The position numbers and the translations under genes are program-made. Below are positions 1-7,719 of a DNA stretch of 16,448 nucleotides, piece after piece. A model generated the notes under the pieces. It was not told the origin of the DNA, searched no databases, and saw only the letters and a list, made by a program, of their open reading frames with translations. This stretch comes from JBAWXE01 sp037144255 (GTDB lineage Bacteria; Bacteroidota; Bacteroidia; Chitinophagales; Chitinophagaceae), in the NCBI GenBank assembly GCA_037144255.1, contig JBAWXE010000061.1, positions 1 to 16,448 on the forward strand, in the 5' to 3' direction. Within the stretch, counting starts at the first letter, position 1. Each line of letters begins with the position of its first letter.

Positions 1-135
1 AACCCAAATGCGACCCTCAAAAATAAATCAAACAGATTCGGGGAGTCCCGAACTCATTTCTGCCTAACCTTTCACCCCTAACACCCTAAAAACACATAGT
101 CATATTCTTTAATTCCCAACTACACTTTATCGCAT

Positions 136-143
136 TACCTTTG
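136..143 (+). promoter_or_regulatory. Candidate Bacteroidota -7 promoter box for the PfkB-family kinase gene
   Basis: TACCTTTG is an exact match to the Bacteroidota primary-sigma -7 consensus TAnnTTTG and ends 19 bases before the ATG at 163. I see no good -33 element (TTTG or TTG) at the usual spacing, so the assignment rests on the -7 match and its position. If it is used, the leader would be only about a dozen bases long. Confidence 0.35.
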
Positions 144-162
144 GCGCAAATTTTAGATATAT

Positions 163-1086
163 ATGTCATTAATGGTAGTAGGCACAATGGCCTTCGATGC
201 ACTGGAAACCCCTTTTGGAAAAGTAGACCGTATCATCGGTGGTTCGGCCACTTATGTAGCCTGGTCGGCATCTAATTTTTATCAACCCATCAAACAGGTA
301 TCGATAGTAGGTGGCGATTTCCCTAAAGAGGAAATGGCCCTGCTGGAAAACCGTGGTGTGCAGTTTGAAGGAGTGGAAGTAGTGGCAGATGGCAAGAGCT
401 TTTTCTGGAGTGGCCGCTACCATATGGATATGAATACCCGCGACTCGCTGGTAACCGACCTGAATGTACTGGCACAGTTCGACCCACAAATACCGGATTC
501 TTATCAGGACTGTGAGTTTCTGATGCTGGGAAATCTGGCACCTGCCGTACAGATGCAGGTAATGAACCAACTGAAAAAACGCCCGAAACTGATAGTAATG
601 GATACTATGAATTTCTGGATGGATATAGCACTGGAAGAACTGAAAACTGCCATCAAGATGGTAGATGTGCTGATGGTAAATGACAGTGAAGCGCGCCAGC
701 TAAGCGGCGAATACTCTCTGGTAAAAGCGGCTACCAAGATACAAGCTATGGGGCCTAAGTATGTGATCATCAAGAAGGGTGAACATGGTGCTTTATTGTT
801 CCACGGCAAGCATGTGTTCTTTGCACCGGCGCTGCCTTTGGAAGATGTTTTTGACCCTACAGGCGCTGGTGACACTTTTGCCGGTGGCTTTATAGGTCAT
901 TTAGCACGCACCAAGGATATCTCTTTCGAAAACATGAAAACAGGTATCATAGTAGGTAGCGCTATGGCATCGTTCTGCGTAGAGAAATTTGGCCCATCGA
1001 GACTGAAGGAGCTGACCAAAAAAGATATAGATAAGCGTATGGAGCAGTTTGTAGAGCTGGTGAATTTCGACATCAGTTTTTCATAA
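163..1086 (+). CDS. PfkB/ribokinase-family carbohydrate or nucleoside kinase
   Basis: A 307-residue cytoplasmic kinase expected to transfer phosphate from ATP to a sugar, nucleoside or similar small alcohol. The N-terminal half carries the substrate-side glycine pair (GGSATY, about residues 26-31) typical of PfkB proteins. The PfkB signature 2 is complete at 231-239 (DPTGAGDTF), with GAGD at 234-237 forming the anion hole and D237 as the expected catalytic base. Length is normal for the family (about 300-330). ATG 163 is chosen because a -7 promoter box lies just upstream; an in-frame ATG three codons later is possible. The gene stands alone on the plus strand and converges on recJ with 21 bases between the stops. 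Family assignment is firm. The substrate cannot be read from the sequence; adenosine- or ribokinase-like activity is possible but unproven. Confidence 0.9.
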   Translation: MSLMVVGTMAFDALETPFGKVDRIIGGSATYVAWSASNFYQPIKQVSIVGGDFPKEEMALLENRGVQFEGVEVVADGKSFFWSGRYHMDMNTRDSLVTDLNVLAQFDPQIPDSYQDCEFLMLGNLAPAVQMQVMNQLKKRPKLIVMDTMNFWMDIALEELKTAIKMVDVLMVNDSEARQLSGEYSLVKAATKIQAMGPKYVIIKKGEHGALLFHGKHVFFAPALPLEDVFDPTGAGDTFAGGFIGHLARTKDISFENMKTGIIVGSAMASFCVEKFGPSRLKELTKKDIDKRMEQFVELVNFDISFS

Positions 1087-1107
1087 ACGAAACCGGATAA
1101 ACTATAC

Positions 1108-2826
1108 TTATGCAGGTAAAGCTGATGGGCGAACGTCTATCACCTTTACCTGTAGTTTTATATTCCCGTTGAACTCGTTCTCATCTACGGTATATACCAT
1201 ATCGAAAGGGCCTTTGCTGATGAGCTCATACTTATCAGCCATCCCAAAACCGATACCATCCATGATATCGCCGTTCTGTTGATGTACTACGAACTTGATG
1301 TGGGAGTCCTTTACGATACGCGAATAGCCTCTGTAGTCGTACACATTGCGTGATACAAATACAGGGCGCATATTACCCGGACCAAAAGGTTCGAACTGAC
1401 GAAGCAGATTGTAGAAGGCAGGTTTTACATCACTGATGTTCAGCTCACAGTCTATCTCTATCTCTGGTATCAGCATCTCAGGCAATATGGTACGTGATAC
1501 TACCTCCTCGAAACGAGTAACGAAGGCACTAAGATTATCTGGGAGCATGGTCATACCGGCAGCATAAAAGTGACCTCCGTAATTCTCCAGCAGATCTCGA
1601 CACTCGTGTATGGCATCATATACATTGAAGCCCGATACAGAACGTGCAGAGCCTGTGACCTTGCCATTAGATAGCGTGAGTATGATGGTGGGTCGGTAAT
1701 AATGATCTATGAGACGAGAGGCTACTATACCTACTACGCCTTTGTGCCAATGTTCCTGAAAGAGAACTGTGGACTTGCGTTGTTGCATGACCTCGTCACC
1801 CAGTATCAGGTCCAGTGCTTCCTGTGTGATGTTCTTATCTACTTCCTTACGATCGAAATTATCGGAATGTAGTGCAGCAGCCAGTGGACCTATCTTGGCA
1901 GGGTCGGGCTCTACAAAGAAGTCTACAGCTTTGCGGGCATCGTCCATACGGCCGGCGGCATTCACACGCGGGCCTATAACGAATACCAGATCGGAAATAG
2001 ATAGTGCCTTCTTAACATCAGATACTTCTTTGAGTGTCTTGATAGCCAGGCAAGGGTCTTCGTTCACTTTCTTCAGCCCGAAGTAAGCCAGTACACGGTT
2101 CTCGCCATCTATAGGTACTATATCTGCAGCTATGCTGGTAGCTACCAGATCTAAGTATTGGTATACCTTCTCCATTGGTACATGCCAATGCATGGCCAAT
2201 GCAGAGATGAGTTTGAAACCGATACCACAACCACTGAGTTCTTTGAAAGGGTAAGGACAGTCAGGCTGTTTGGGATTGAGGATGGCCAGAGCCGGAGGCG
2301 GCTGATCATCGGGAGTATGGTGGTCGCATACTATGACATCTATCCCCAAAGACTGTGCCTCTGTAATAAGCTCGAAAGACTTGATACCGCAATCGAGTGT
2401 GATAAGCACATTATAACCATTGGCATGTGCATGTTCTATACCGGCTTTAGACACACCATACCCTTCGCGGTAACGATGAGGGATATAGAATGCTAAGTGA
2501 CCTTCGTAATGTTCTTTGAGAAATGAATATACTACAGATACTGCAGTAGTACCATCTACGTCATAGTCGCCATACACGAGTATCTTCTCGCCTTTCTCTA
2601 CTACAGTAGTAATGCGTTCTACGGCGGCTTGCATACCCTTCATCAGAAAGGGATCATGCAATTGCGAAAGCGAGCAGCGAAAGAAAGTTTTGGCTGTATC
2701 GTAATCGGTAATGCCCCGCACTGCCAATAGCTTACATATAGCAGGGTGTACCCGAAGTGCTGTATATAGATCTTTTACTTGTTCTTCGTTAACAGGTTTT
2801 ATCGTCCACCGTTTGTCAGGCCTCAT
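1108..2826 (-). CDS. recJ: Single-stranded-DNA-specific 5'-3' exonuclease RecJ
   Basis: A 572-residue DHH-superfamily phosphoesterase that degrades 5' single-stranded DNA in recombination, base-excision and mismatch repair. The metal-binding motifs are all visible: GDYDVDG at 86-92, the LDCG motif with D145, the name-giving DHH at 168-170, and D235 within AADIVP. The C-terminal DHHA1 half contains GGH at 417-419 in a GGHxxAAG context, followed by the OB-fold-like tail. Length matches E. coli RecJ (577). The start is fixed by context: its ATG overlaps the kmo stop in the four-base ATGA arrangement, so it is probably translated by reinitiation from kmo. No separate promoter or Shine-Dalgarno site was recognised. 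The 3' end converges on the PfkB-family kinase gene without an obvious terminator hairpin. Confidence 0.96.
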   Translation of the reverse strand: MRPDKRWTIKPVNEEQVKDLYTALRVHPAICKLLAVRGITDYDTAKTFFRCSLSQLHDPFLMKGMQAAVERITTVVEKGEKILVYGDYDVDGTTAVSVVYSFLKEHYEGHLAFYIPHRYREGYGVSKAGIEHAHANGYNVLITLDCGIKSFELITEAQSLGIDVIVCDHHTPDDQPPPALAILNPKQPDCPYPFKELSGCGIGFKLISALAMHWHVPMEKVYQYLDLVATSIAADIVPIDGENRVLAYFGLKKVNEDPCLAIKTLKEVSDVKKALSISDLVFVIGPRVNAAGRMDDARKAVDFFVEPDPAKIGPLAAALHSDNFDRKEVDKNITQEALDLILGDEVMQQRKSTVLFQEHWHKGVVGIVASRLIDHYYRPTIILTLSNGKVTGSARSVSGFNVYDAIHECRDLLENYGGHFYAAGMTMLPDNLSAFVTRFEEVVSRTILPEMLIPEIEIDCELNISDVKPAFYNLLRQFEPFGPGNMRPVFVSRNVYDYRGYSRIVKDSHIKFVVHQQNGDIMDGIGFGMADKYELISKGPFDMVYTVDENEFNGNIKLQVKVIDVRPSALPA

Positions 2827-4196
2827 TTTCCCAGATCCAATTGTTGTATAGAGTGGTAGTAGTCAGTCATCCACTTGTCTAATTTTTTACAAAAACTATC
2901 CTGCTCTATTTCTTTAAGGAAGTCGCCTTCCTGCATGATATGACGTAATAGATGGTCTTGAGCCTGAATGCACTTCAGTGCAGTATCATATGGTGCGTGA
3001 CTAAAGGATACCATCTCATATACCGATACAAATTTTTCAGGATAGCGTTTACCTAATTCCTTTTCTATTTTCTTACGCTCCAGGAAAGCAGGATCTGCTA
3101 CCTTATCGCGCATCTCTACAAAGTTCAGCAGAGCTAACTGGGCCACTGCATCGCCATTAGGTTTTCTTTTGATCTCGTATTCTTTGAGTATTGTATCCCA
3201 ATTGTCCTTATGCTTATCCAGCAAGCCGGAGAGTATGGTACAATCCTCAAAACCTGCGTTCATACCTTGCCCATAGAAAGGCACTATAGCATGCGCAGCA
3301 TCGCCTATCAATGCACTCTTATCCTTGTAATGCCAAGGGAATATATGCGTAGTAATAAGTGAAGAAGTAGGATTGGTAAAGAAATCATCAAGGTATGTAG
3401 GCATCATAGGTACTGCATCAGCAAAGTGCTGTTGGAAGAAAGCAGCAACAGCTTCTTTTGTTTGCAGATTGGCAAATGAATTCTCCCCTTCGAAAGGCAT
3501 GAATAAAGTACATGTGAAAGTACCATCTGTATTTGGTAATGCTATCATCATGAACTTGCCTCGAGGCCATATATGCAGAGCGTTCTTTTCCATCATCCAG
3601 CCATTGCCCGCTGCCGGTGGTATGCACAATTCCTTGTAACCGTATTCCAGATAGTTTTGTTTGGCATTCACCCTATCCATATGCACATAACTATTGCGCA
3701 GTGCGGAGAATGCGCCATCAGCACCAAAAAGCAGATCAGCTGCTACTGTTTTTTCAGTACCATCAGGTAATTGGAAATGAGCACGATTCTCAGCTACATC
3801 TACTTTGGCACAACGATGTTCGAAATGGAGATTTACACCAATATCAGCGGCCAAAGACATTAGTTTCTTGTTCAGTTCTCCACGGCTAACAGAGTATATG
3901 GCTTCGTTGTTCTTACTATAAGGTTGGAAAGCCGTATTACCATCAGCCTGATGCAAAAAGCGACCATGCATAGGTATAGCTAATGCTTCCATTTCGGTTT
4001 TCAAACCAGCCAGTTCCAAAGCATGCCATCCGCGTGCGCTCATAGCCAGATTGATAGACTTACCGGCAGAGATAGAAGCTTTACGCATATCGGGGCGACG
4101 CTCATATACTGCTACTTCATGACCGCGTTTGCGTAAGATGATGGACAGCAGGGAACCCACTAAGCCTGCACCTAAGATGGTAACTGAACGTGACAT
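2823..4196 (-). CDS. kmo: Kynurenine 3-monooxygenase
   Basis: A 457-residue FAD-dependent aromatic hydroxylase converting L-kynurenine to 3-hydroxykynurenine with NADPH and O2, a step of tryptophan degradation and of the tryptophan route to NAD. The N-terminal Rossmann motif GAGLVGS (residues 9-15) and the E32-R33 end of the second strand bind the ADP part of FAD. The conserved KSINLAMSARGW segment (about 46-57) and the second FAD motif GDAAH at 298-302, followed by PFYGQGMNAGFEDC, are characteristic of KMO rather than of UbiH-type enzymes. Length agrees with bacterial KMOs (about 450-460). The C-terminal third is soluble-looking, as in bacterial KMO, without the mitochondrial membrane anchor. 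It is the first gene of a two-gene operon, its stop overlapping the recJ start. No other kynurenine-pathway gene (kynureninase, 3-HAO, TDO) is in the window. Confidence 0.95.
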   Translation of the reverse strand: MSRSVTILGAGLVGSLLSIILRKRGHEVAVYERRPDMRKASISAGKSINLAMSARGWHALELAGLKTEMEALAIPMHGRFLHQADGNTAFQPYSKNNEAIYSVSRGELNKKLMSLAADIGVNLHFEHRCAKVDVAENRAHFQLPDGTEKTVAADLLFGADGAFSALRNSYVHMDRVNAKQNYLEYGYKELCIPPAAGNGWMMEKNALHIWPRGKFMMIALPNTDGTFTCTLFMPFEGENSFANLQTKEAVAAFFQQHFADAVPMMPTYLDDFFTNPTSSLITTHIFPWHYKDKSALIGDAAHAIVPFYGQGMNAGFEDCTILSGLLDKHKDNWDTILKEYEIKRKPNGDAVAQLALLNFVEMRDKVADPAFLERKKIEKELGKRYPEKFVSVYEMVSFSHAPYDTALKCIQAQDHLLRHIMQEGDFLKEIEQDSFCKKLDKWMTDYYHSIQQLDLGK

Positions 4197-4436
4197 AGTA
4201 TTATTTTAAGGCAAAATAATGAAAATACGCTCAAGGTAATTATGTTATTTCTTTACATAAGTGTAGCGTATTATAGTAAGTAGGTGGATACATATAATAT
4301 CAAAGAATCATATTCAAGGAAACTAGTTTAATGCGCATTCTGTACAATTCGATGTTAAAATTGGAAATACCCCCTGAAATGGATAATAAAAAAGAGACGG
4401 AAGTTGTTACTTTTGGAACTCATATATCAAAACCTC
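4197..4436. other. Divergent intergenic region between kmo and lepB
   Basis: About 240 bases that must hold the promoters of both kmo (-) and lepB (+). It is AT-rich. The clearest signals are a -7-like box (4408-4415) for lepB and a perfect 10-base palindrome AAACTAGTTT at 4320-4329 of unknown meaning. An overlapping open frame (4331-4513, with an internal ATG at 4379) runs into lepB out of frame and has no recognisable product. No RNA gene or riboswitch was recognised. Confidence 0.5.
4408..4415 (+). promoter_or_regulatory. Candidate -7 promoter box for lepB
   Basis: TACTTTTG matches TAnnTTTG exactly and ends 21 bases before the preferred lepB ATG at 4437. No convincing -33 element lies upstream. 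If functional, transcription would start around 4420, downstream of the alternative TTG start at 4404. That would exclude the TTG and support the ATG. Confidence 0.3.
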
Positions 4437-5651
4437 ATGCGACTCGCGTTCTGGAAAAAACCCGATCAGGAACAAGACCTAAAAACGAAAAAGAAAAAAG
4501 CCGTATGGCGTGAATGGGCAGATGCACTGGTTTTTGCCATAGTAGCAGCTACTATTATCCGTACTTTCTTTTTTGAAGCTTATACCATACCTACAGGGTC
4601 TATGGAAGGCAGTTTGCTGGTAAATGACTACCTGTTCGTAAGTAAAATGGCTTATGGCCCACGAGTGCCAATGACTCCATTAGCAGTACCACTGGTACAT
4701 AATACTATGCCATTAACAGGTGGTAAATCATATAGCGAAGCTGTGAAATGGGGCTACCATCGTTGGTGGGGATTTGGGAATGTAGAGCGCAATGACGTAG
4801 TGGTATTCAATTTTCCGGCAGGAGATACTGTAGCATTGGAAGTGCAACAAGAAGTAGACTACTATACTCTGTGCAGAGCACAAGGCAGAGAGAATGTACA
4901 TAGTATGTATACCATCATCTCTCGTCCGATAGACAAGGAAGAAAACTATATCAAACGTTGTATAGGTGTTCCGGGTGATAAAGTAGAGATCAAGAACGGA
5001 CGTGTATACATCAATGGTGCACCAAACGTACTATTCCCACATTCTCAAACATCTTATCTTGTCAAAACAAACGGTCAAGCTATTTCATCAGATGTGCTGG
5101 AAGACAATAATATAGCTGAACCTAAAATGGAAGATGGCTATTACAAATTCACATTAGCCAATGACCAAGTAGACCTTATTAAAAAACAAGCGGGTGTAAC
5201 AGCTGTAACACCGGATGTAGAAGCTCCCGGAGTAGTAGGAAGAAGCCCTTTTGAATGGGTATTCCCTTTTGATACTGCTAACTACAAATGGAACAGAGAT
5301 AATTACGGACCTATAACCATACCTAAAGCAGGTGTAACAGTAACACTGAGCCCACAGAACATTGCCTTGTATCGCAGACTTATTATTAACTATGAAGGTA
5401 ATAAGATGGAAGAGAAGAATGGCAAAATATACATCAACGATAAAGAAGCTACCAGTTATACATTCCATATGAATTACTACTGGATGATGGGTGATAACCG
5501 ACACAATTCAGCTGATTCCCGTTACTGGGGTTTTGTACCGGAAGACCATGTAGTGGGTAGGGCATCGTTTGTATGGTTCAGTAATAATAAGAGCCTGTTC
5601 GACATCAGGTGGAAACGATTATTCCGCAGTATACATATGTTGGAAAGATAA
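4437..5651 (+). CDS. lepB: Signal peptidase I
   Basis: A 404-residue membrane serine protease that removes signal peptides from exported proteins, using a Ser-Lys dyad on the periplasmic side. A Lys-rich cytoplasmic stretch is followed by one membrane segment (about 30-46). Next comes box B, YTIPTGSME, with the nucleophile Ser55. Box D, YIKRCIGVPGD, holds the general base Lys173, and box E is GDNRHNSADSR from Gly352. Spacing between these boxes is longer than in E. coli LepB (roughly 118 and 179 residues against 55 and 127), as expected for Bacteroidota enzymes. The frame is open upstream to a TTG at 4404, which would add 11 residues. ATG 4437 is preferred because it gives the usual short Phe-Trp-Lys-Lys N-terminus and follows a -7 box. 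The cytochrome c gene begins 14 bases after the stop, so the two are probably cotranscribed. Confidence 0.95.
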   Translation: MRLAFWKKPDQEQDLKTKKKKAVWREWADALVFAIVAATIIRTFFFEAYTIPTGSMEGSLLVNDYLFVSKMAYGPRVPMTPLAVPLVHNTMPLTGGKSYSEAVKWGYHRWWGFGNVERNDVVVFNFPAGDTVALEVQQEVDYYTLCRAQGRENVHSMYTIISRPIDKEENYIKRCIGVPGDKVEIKNGRVYINGAPNVLFPHSQTSYLVKTNGQAISSDVLEDNNIAEPKMEDGYYKFTLANDQVDLIKKQAGVTAVTPDVEAPGVVGRSPFEWVFPFDTANYKWNRDNYGPITIPKAGVTVTLSPQNIALYRRLIINYEGNKMEEKNGKIYINDKEATSYTFHMNYYWMMGDNRHNSADSRYWGFVPEDHVVGRASFVWFSNNKSLFDIRWKRLFRSIHMLER

Positions 5652-5665
5652 ACGCATTAAGCAAT

Positions 5666-6055
5666 ATGAAAAAATACCTAGTCTTAGCTACTTGTTGTAC
5701 CATGCTATTATTTGCATGTGGACAAGGAGGTAATAATACAGCATCAGGAACCAATACAGTATCAGGAAGTACTAGCCCAGGTAAATCATTATTCACCAGT
5801 AAATGCGCTGTGTGTCATAGTTTGAAAAATGACAGAACAGGACCTAAACTGGAAGGAGCTATAGCCCGATGGAATAATGATACTGTAAAGTTGAGAGCCT
5901 ATATCAAAAACTCGCAAGAGTTTGTACGTAACGGAGATCCTTATGTAACAGCATTGTTCAAAAAATGGAATTCAATAGCGATGCAGACATTCCCTGACAT
6001 GAGCGATGCACAGGTCAATGACATCATTGATTATATAGCTAAGGGGCAAGAATAA
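5666..6055 (+). CDS. Small lipoprotein c-type cytochrome
   Basis: A 129-residue monoheme cytochrome c. The N-terminus is a lipoprotein signal peptide with lipobox LFAC, so Cys18 should be lipidated and the protein membrane-anchored facing the periplasm. A Gly/Ser/Thr/Asn-rich linker (about 20-40) precedes the class I fold. CAVCH at 47-51 attaches heme with His51 as the proximal ligand; Met106 in the MQTFPDM segment is the likely distal ligand. The C-terminal helix (MSDAQVNDIIDYI) is typical of the family. ATG 5666 is chosen over an in-frame ATG at 5609 because the latter lies inside lepB and would bury the signal peptide. The gene follows lepB by 14 bases and its stop is three bases from that of the convergent flavin reductase. 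The redox partner is unknown. Confidence 0.92.
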   Translation: MKKYLVLATCCTMLLFACGQGGNNTASGTNTVSGSTSPGKSLFTSKCAVCHSLKNDRTGPKLEGAIARWNNDTVKLRAYIKNSQEFVRNGDPYVTALFKKWNSIAMQTFPDMSDAQVNDIIDYIAKGQE

Positions 6056-6058
6056 AGA

Positions 6059-6781
6059 CTATCCATACAATTCTACTTCAATATCTTTACTAGTATAGCC
6101 AAGTGACGTTAAACGTTGCTTGGCTTCGTCTATCATTACTCGCCAGCCACATAATAAAAACAGTGCAGCAGGCTTATTATCCTTATGAATAAGTGATTCG
6201 TAAACGGGGTGTACATAGCCTTTATGCCCTTGCCAATCCTCTCTGGAAAGAGTGACATGGTAAGAAAAATCATGCATTGATTTCTCCAAAGCTTTCATCT
6301 CATCTGCATAGAAGATATTATCGCTCTTACGAGTGCCATAAATGAGATGTATGTTCTTGTGAGGTATATCGTGTTTATGAATGTACTGTAGCATACTGCG
6401 GAATGGAGCAATACCTGTACCAGTACATATGAGATACAAGTCTTTATCTAACTGATCAGGCAAAACAAATACACCCTGTGGCCCACGTAAGGTCAATTCG
6501 CTACCTACTTTTATTTCATTGAATAGATAAGTAGTAGCTAGACCACCATCTAAATAAACGATCAATAATTCAATGACATTGGTACCATCAGGCATAGATG
6601 CAATACTATAACTACGCCAGCGTTTGTTGCGCTGTTGGTGAATAGGTAGATCTAATGTTATGAATTGCCCGGGTTTGAAATTGAAAGAAGGGGTTTCGGG
6701 TAGTTCGATCCAAAACCTGCGAGTATGGGGAGAGGCCTGCTCTATCTTTTTTACAATACCTGTTTGCCACTTAGGGATCAT
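6059..6781 (-). CDS. FAD-binding oxidoreductase, ferredoxin-NADP reductase family
   Basis: A 240-residue soluble two-domain flavoprotein. The N-terminal beta barrel has the FAD-binding RSYS motif (56-59). The C-terminal NAD(P)-binding domain has GTGIAPF at 121-127, followed by the YGTR strand (148-151) and the late CG pair at 211-212. No Cys-rich iron-sulfur domain is attached, so it resembles stand-alone ferredoxin/flavodoxin-NADP reductases or the reductase modules of oxygenases and flavohemoglobins. It should move electrons between NAD(P)H and a small carrier or flavin. The CG motif is followed by Trp-Arg rather than the more usual Pro/Asn, a mild variation. It lies 54 bases downstream of the secreted-protein gene on the same strand and may share its transcript. 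The electron partner cannot be told from sequence; the facing cytochrome c is in another compartment. Confidence 0.9.
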   Translation of the reverse strand: MIPKWQTGIVKKIEQASPHTRRFWIELPETPSFNFKPGQFITLDLPIHQQRNKRWRSYSIASMPDGTNVIELLIVYLDGGLATTYLFNEIKVGSELTLRGPQGVFVLPDQLDKDLYLICTGTGIAPFRSMLQYIHKHDIPHKNIHLIYGTRKSDNIFYADEMKALEKSMHDFSYHVTLSREDWQGHKGYVHPVYESLIHKDNKPAALFLLCGWRVMIDEAKQRLTSLGYTSKDIEVELYG

Positions 6782-6835
6782 GCTATCGTTTGTGATGTAA
6801 AGTTACGAAAATCAAAAGGCTGAGATGTATAAAGA

Positions 6836-7555
6836 TTATTTTTCGATAGTTGTATCAGCTATAGGCATTCGCTCTGATTCCGGCTTTTTAATCCATGCCT
6901 TATAATTATTGCGTATCCACATTTTTAGTTCCAGATCCGTAGCAGCACGTGCAAAATCGACAGATAAAGGATAACTATTCATGAAATAAGCTAAAGTATC
7001 GCCTTCTAGACCTGTTTGCTTTTGTACTATCTCGGGGGTGTATCTATAGTCTATATACTGCTGCTGCTCCCATTTCACAAAATTCTTCTGGAACTTGAAA
7101 ACCTGTTTGCTGCGTTTAGATAAACGCTCAGCTATGAAAGATGCCGGGCTCATAACAGATGCATGTTGGGTACCTAAAGCCAAATGGTAAGTAGCCTTGC
7201 GCTCCATAGAATCGATCTGGTATTTACTGAGTTTGGAACGGAAAATGTATTCCTGCAATTCATAATTGAGAGGTATCATCTCAATGCGTTCCCGCTCTGT
7301 ACCTAAAGTAGGTGGCATGGTTTGTTTGACTACCGCATAGCCTATGAAGGAGAAAGTAATGAGATCTCCGCTCTGTGCGGCAATGGAGAATTCACCATTC
7401 TCGGCAGTATAAACAGATACCTGACGGGTAACATTGGTAATAGAAACAGGATATAATGGGCTACTATTCTTACCATCAAGTACCAAACCACGCAGCGTCT
7501 GTGCCTGAACGGCCAAACTGCAGAAGCTGCATAATATGATATAAAAGTAACGCAT
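6836..7555 (-). CDS. Secreted protein with N-terminal CarboxypepD_reg-like domain and unknown C-terminal domain
   Basis: A 239-residue exported protein of unknown function. Residues 1-19 form a signal peptide ending in VQAQ. Residues 20 to about 95 read as the beta-sandwich CarboxypepD_reg-like domain common in Bacteroidota: LRGLVLDGKNSSPLYPVSI, then GEFSIAA, then GDLITFSFIGY. The rest (about 96-239) is charged and mostly helical, with many Lys, Gln, Tyr and Arg residues, and has no catalytic motif I can name. It resembles the conserved C-terminal part of uncharacterised Bacteroidota proteins of this layout. It is not a TonB-dependent receptor, being far too short. An in-frame ATG at 7582 would add nine residues (MYNLAHIYI) before the signal peptide; ATG 7555 is preferred because it gives a clean signal peptide. 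It is divergent from kbl and upstream of the flavin reductase. Confidence 0.75.
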   Translation of the reverse strand: MRYFYIILCSFCSLAVQAQTLRGLVLDGKNSSPLYPVSITNVTRQVSVYTAENGEFSIAAQSGDLITFSFIGYAVVKQTMPPTLGTERERIEMIPLNYELQEYIFRSKLSKYQIDSMERKATYHLALGTQHASVMSPASFIAERLSKRSKQVFKFQKNFVKWEQQQYIDYRYTPEIVQKQTGLEGDTLAYFMNSYPLSVDFARAATDLELKMWIRNNYKAWIKKPESERMPIADTTIEK

Positions 7556-7674
7556 GATATATATGTGGGCTAAATTATACATGCAAAGGCTGTAAAGTGC
7601 ATACTCCTGCTGTTTTTGGCAATACTTTAAGAAATGGTAACAAGCCCTTTCCTATCAATTATTGACCTATATCG

Positions 7675-7704
7675 TTGTTTAATAAATGGTTTGAGTTTAT
7701 TTTG
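7675..7704 (+). promoter_or_regulatory. Candidate promoter of kbl
   Basis: TTG at 7675-7677 and TTATTTTG at 7697-7704 are separated by 19 bases, the spacing expected of Bacteroidota -33/-7 promoters. The -7 box differs from TAnnTTTG at one of the six fixed positions. It ends 15 bases before the kbl ATG. The 164 bases between 7556 and 7719 must also contain the promoter of the divergent secreted-protein gene, for which I found no convincing match. Confidence 0.35.
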
Positions 7705-7719
7705 CTGAAAATCTGAGTT

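Noticed and set aside
37..52. Small hairpin TTCGGG-GAGT-CCCGAA near the left edge
   Set aside because: Only a 6-bp stem, with no T-run following on the plus strand and no gene that it would logically terminate on the minus strand; upstream context is outside the window.
1..81. Possible 3' end of an upstream plus-strand gene
   Set aside because: Two plus frames are open from the edge (stops at 65-67 and 79-81), but neither short tail has a recognisable feature, so neither can be called.
4320..4329. Palindrome AAACTAGTTT, preceded by GG, sharing the GGAAACT half-site of the tetR operator
   Set aside because: Only 10 bases, the second GG-complementary half is missing, and short AT-rich palindromes are common; no evidence for binding by the same regulator.
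4331..4513. 60-codon open frame ahead of and overlapping lepB
   Set aside because: It overlaps the lepB start out of frame, its product is low-complexity Lys/Glu/Thr-rich with no family resemblance, and no promoter fits it.
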